From Aldrovandia affinis (lineage: Eukaryota > Chordata > Actinopteri > Notacanthiformes > Halosauridae), in contig JAINUG010000192.1 in the NCBI GenBank assembly GCA_029706075.1, forward strand, positions 1,220,001 to 1,284,000: a DNA stretch of 64,000 bases, given 5' to 3'. Positions within the stretch are counted from its first letter, which is position 1, and the number at the start of each line of letters is the position of its first letter. The notes beneath the pieces are model-generated. The model searched no databases. It was not told the DNA's origin and saw only the letters and a program-made list of their open reading frames with translations. Shown in pieces: positions 62,850 to 64,000 of the stretch. The translations under genes were made by a program, and so were the position numbers.

Positions 62850-64000
62850 TATCAGTTTATATCGTTTTTTATCGTATTAACATATGACATTTGTATGTTG
62901 ACGAGATGCCATGGGCGGAAAAACAAACTGCAGCCTGCTGAACTTATGCAGGCACCAGTGGTCCCTTTATATATTCCTGTGTATATCATGAATAGCAGGA
63001 GAATAGACGGATGGAAAGGAAATAATAAATAGCTAGCCATGCTTTGACATTTTTAACACCTATGCCCACCCCCACAAAGTAGGTAGTCTCACCCCAAGTG
63101 AAAAATCGTGGTCACAACGCAGAAGCCCACACCAGTGCTCATGTGACTGGTCACTGGCTCAAATCTACAACAGCCCCTGCAACAGACAGCATCAACTCCC
63201 TACATACAATGTCATTTTATGGCCTCAAGACTATTTCGCTTTTTTTTTTTGTTGAAAGAGGTAAACTGCACTTCAGGACATTTGTACTGCTTGTCTCGTT
63301 CATCGTGCATATATACATGATTATACTCTGTTGCATAAGCCAATACAAATCTATTTTCATTGGAGTGGAACACTTGTGCACTGTCATTCCACTCCACCTG
63401 AACAGGTCTGTTCCATCACTGCCTGGCTCAGGGGAATGTCATTCAATTCTGAAGGCTTGGCATGCTCATATATTCTAAGCAAAACATTTCTTAGTGTATC
63501 CAATATAATCATCATATATTTTCCCTTTTGGGTTTGCTTAGAATTAATTAACACAGGAATGACAAAATTACATCTTGTTTTTGCTTGAAAAAAAAACGTT
63601 ACAGAATCTGTCTTAAGAGATCTGGTTTTCTGTCCACTAAGCTGAAGATATTTGTTTTAACGAGAATGTTCCTCTCGCCAGTCACAATACCCCAAGGACT
63701 GTCTTCCTCAATAACACAGAACATGTAATTATTTATTTTATTGTCTTTTTCCCCACTAAGTGCTTTCAATGTTCACAAAAAAATCATTACAGTCAGAGAC
63801 GGACTGGCTATTGGGAGGTCTGAGAGATTTCCGGTGAGCCGGACTGACTTGGGCCAGCCGGTTTTGTAAAAAAAACAAAAAACACAGAAGAAGAACAAAG
63901 TACTACAGACCACTGCCCATGATTAATGCTGTGATGGGTCTATTGAAAATATATTTGCATGGAATACAGGGCTGTCTCTCCCTCCCTACAAACACAGCAC
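62850..64000. other. Intergenic, one repeat fragment
   Basis: 63790-63870 (CAGAGACGGACTGGCTATTG and GAGCCGGACTGACTTGGGCC) looks like the end of a hAT-type MITE without a visible partner. No gene. Confidence 0.45.

Overview
The window is nuclear DNA of a ray-finned (teleost-type) fish. The evidence is one intron-containing vertebrate housekeeping gene, long (CA)n tracts, tRNA-derived SINEs sharing a 3' tail with an L2-type LINE, Tc1/mariner and hAT DNA transposons, a DIRS-type retrotransposon remnant and a chromodomain Ty3/gypsy (chromovirus) retrotransposon. The species cannot be named from the sequence alone.

Region 1 (1-4 kb): the last four coding exons of a V-ATPase B subunit gene (B2-like, 151 C-terminal residues), then a 3'UTR of up to about 1.8 kb. 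No other host protein-coding exon was recognised. The rest behaves like a gene-poor intergenic region filled with transposable elements and simple repeats.

Region 2 (4.8-34 kb): a TA-flanked 514-bp mariner-type MITE, three decayed pieces of one Tc1-like family, several SINEs, a 27-bp CCAAT-containing minisatellite split by a solo LTR, a SINE-interrupted CR1-like LINE remnant, another LINE remnant, a DIRS reverse transcriptase remnant and an L2 LINE fragment carrying a 152-bp hAT MITE.

Region 3 (34.7-40.2 kb): a complete-length chromovirus with almost identical LTRs and a perfect 5-bp target duplication. Its gag and pol are broken by at least ten frame changes. A 10-nt complementarity between the predicted transcript 5' end and the site next to the 5' LTR suggests Tf1-style self-priming.

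Region 4 (40.2-59.9 kb): mostly unannotated DNA with microsatellites, a DD38E Tc1 element nested in an older Tc1 remnant, LINE 3' ends, a hAT MITE, a second solo LTR with perfect target duplication, and a 1.67-kb foldback DD35E Tc1-type element with two 530-bp inverted arms.

Region 5 (59.9-62.8 kb): a 2.9-kb composite transposon with an 8-bp target duplication. It carries a decayed THAP DNA-binding domain and is itself interrupted by a 0.9-kb hAT element that also has a perfect 8-bp duplication.

The most unusual structures are the foldback DD35E element, the nested THAP/hAT composite, the self-priming candidate in the chromovirus, and the CCAAT minisatellite with higher-order structure. All transposon proteins seen appear defective except the truncated but open DD35E transposase frame.
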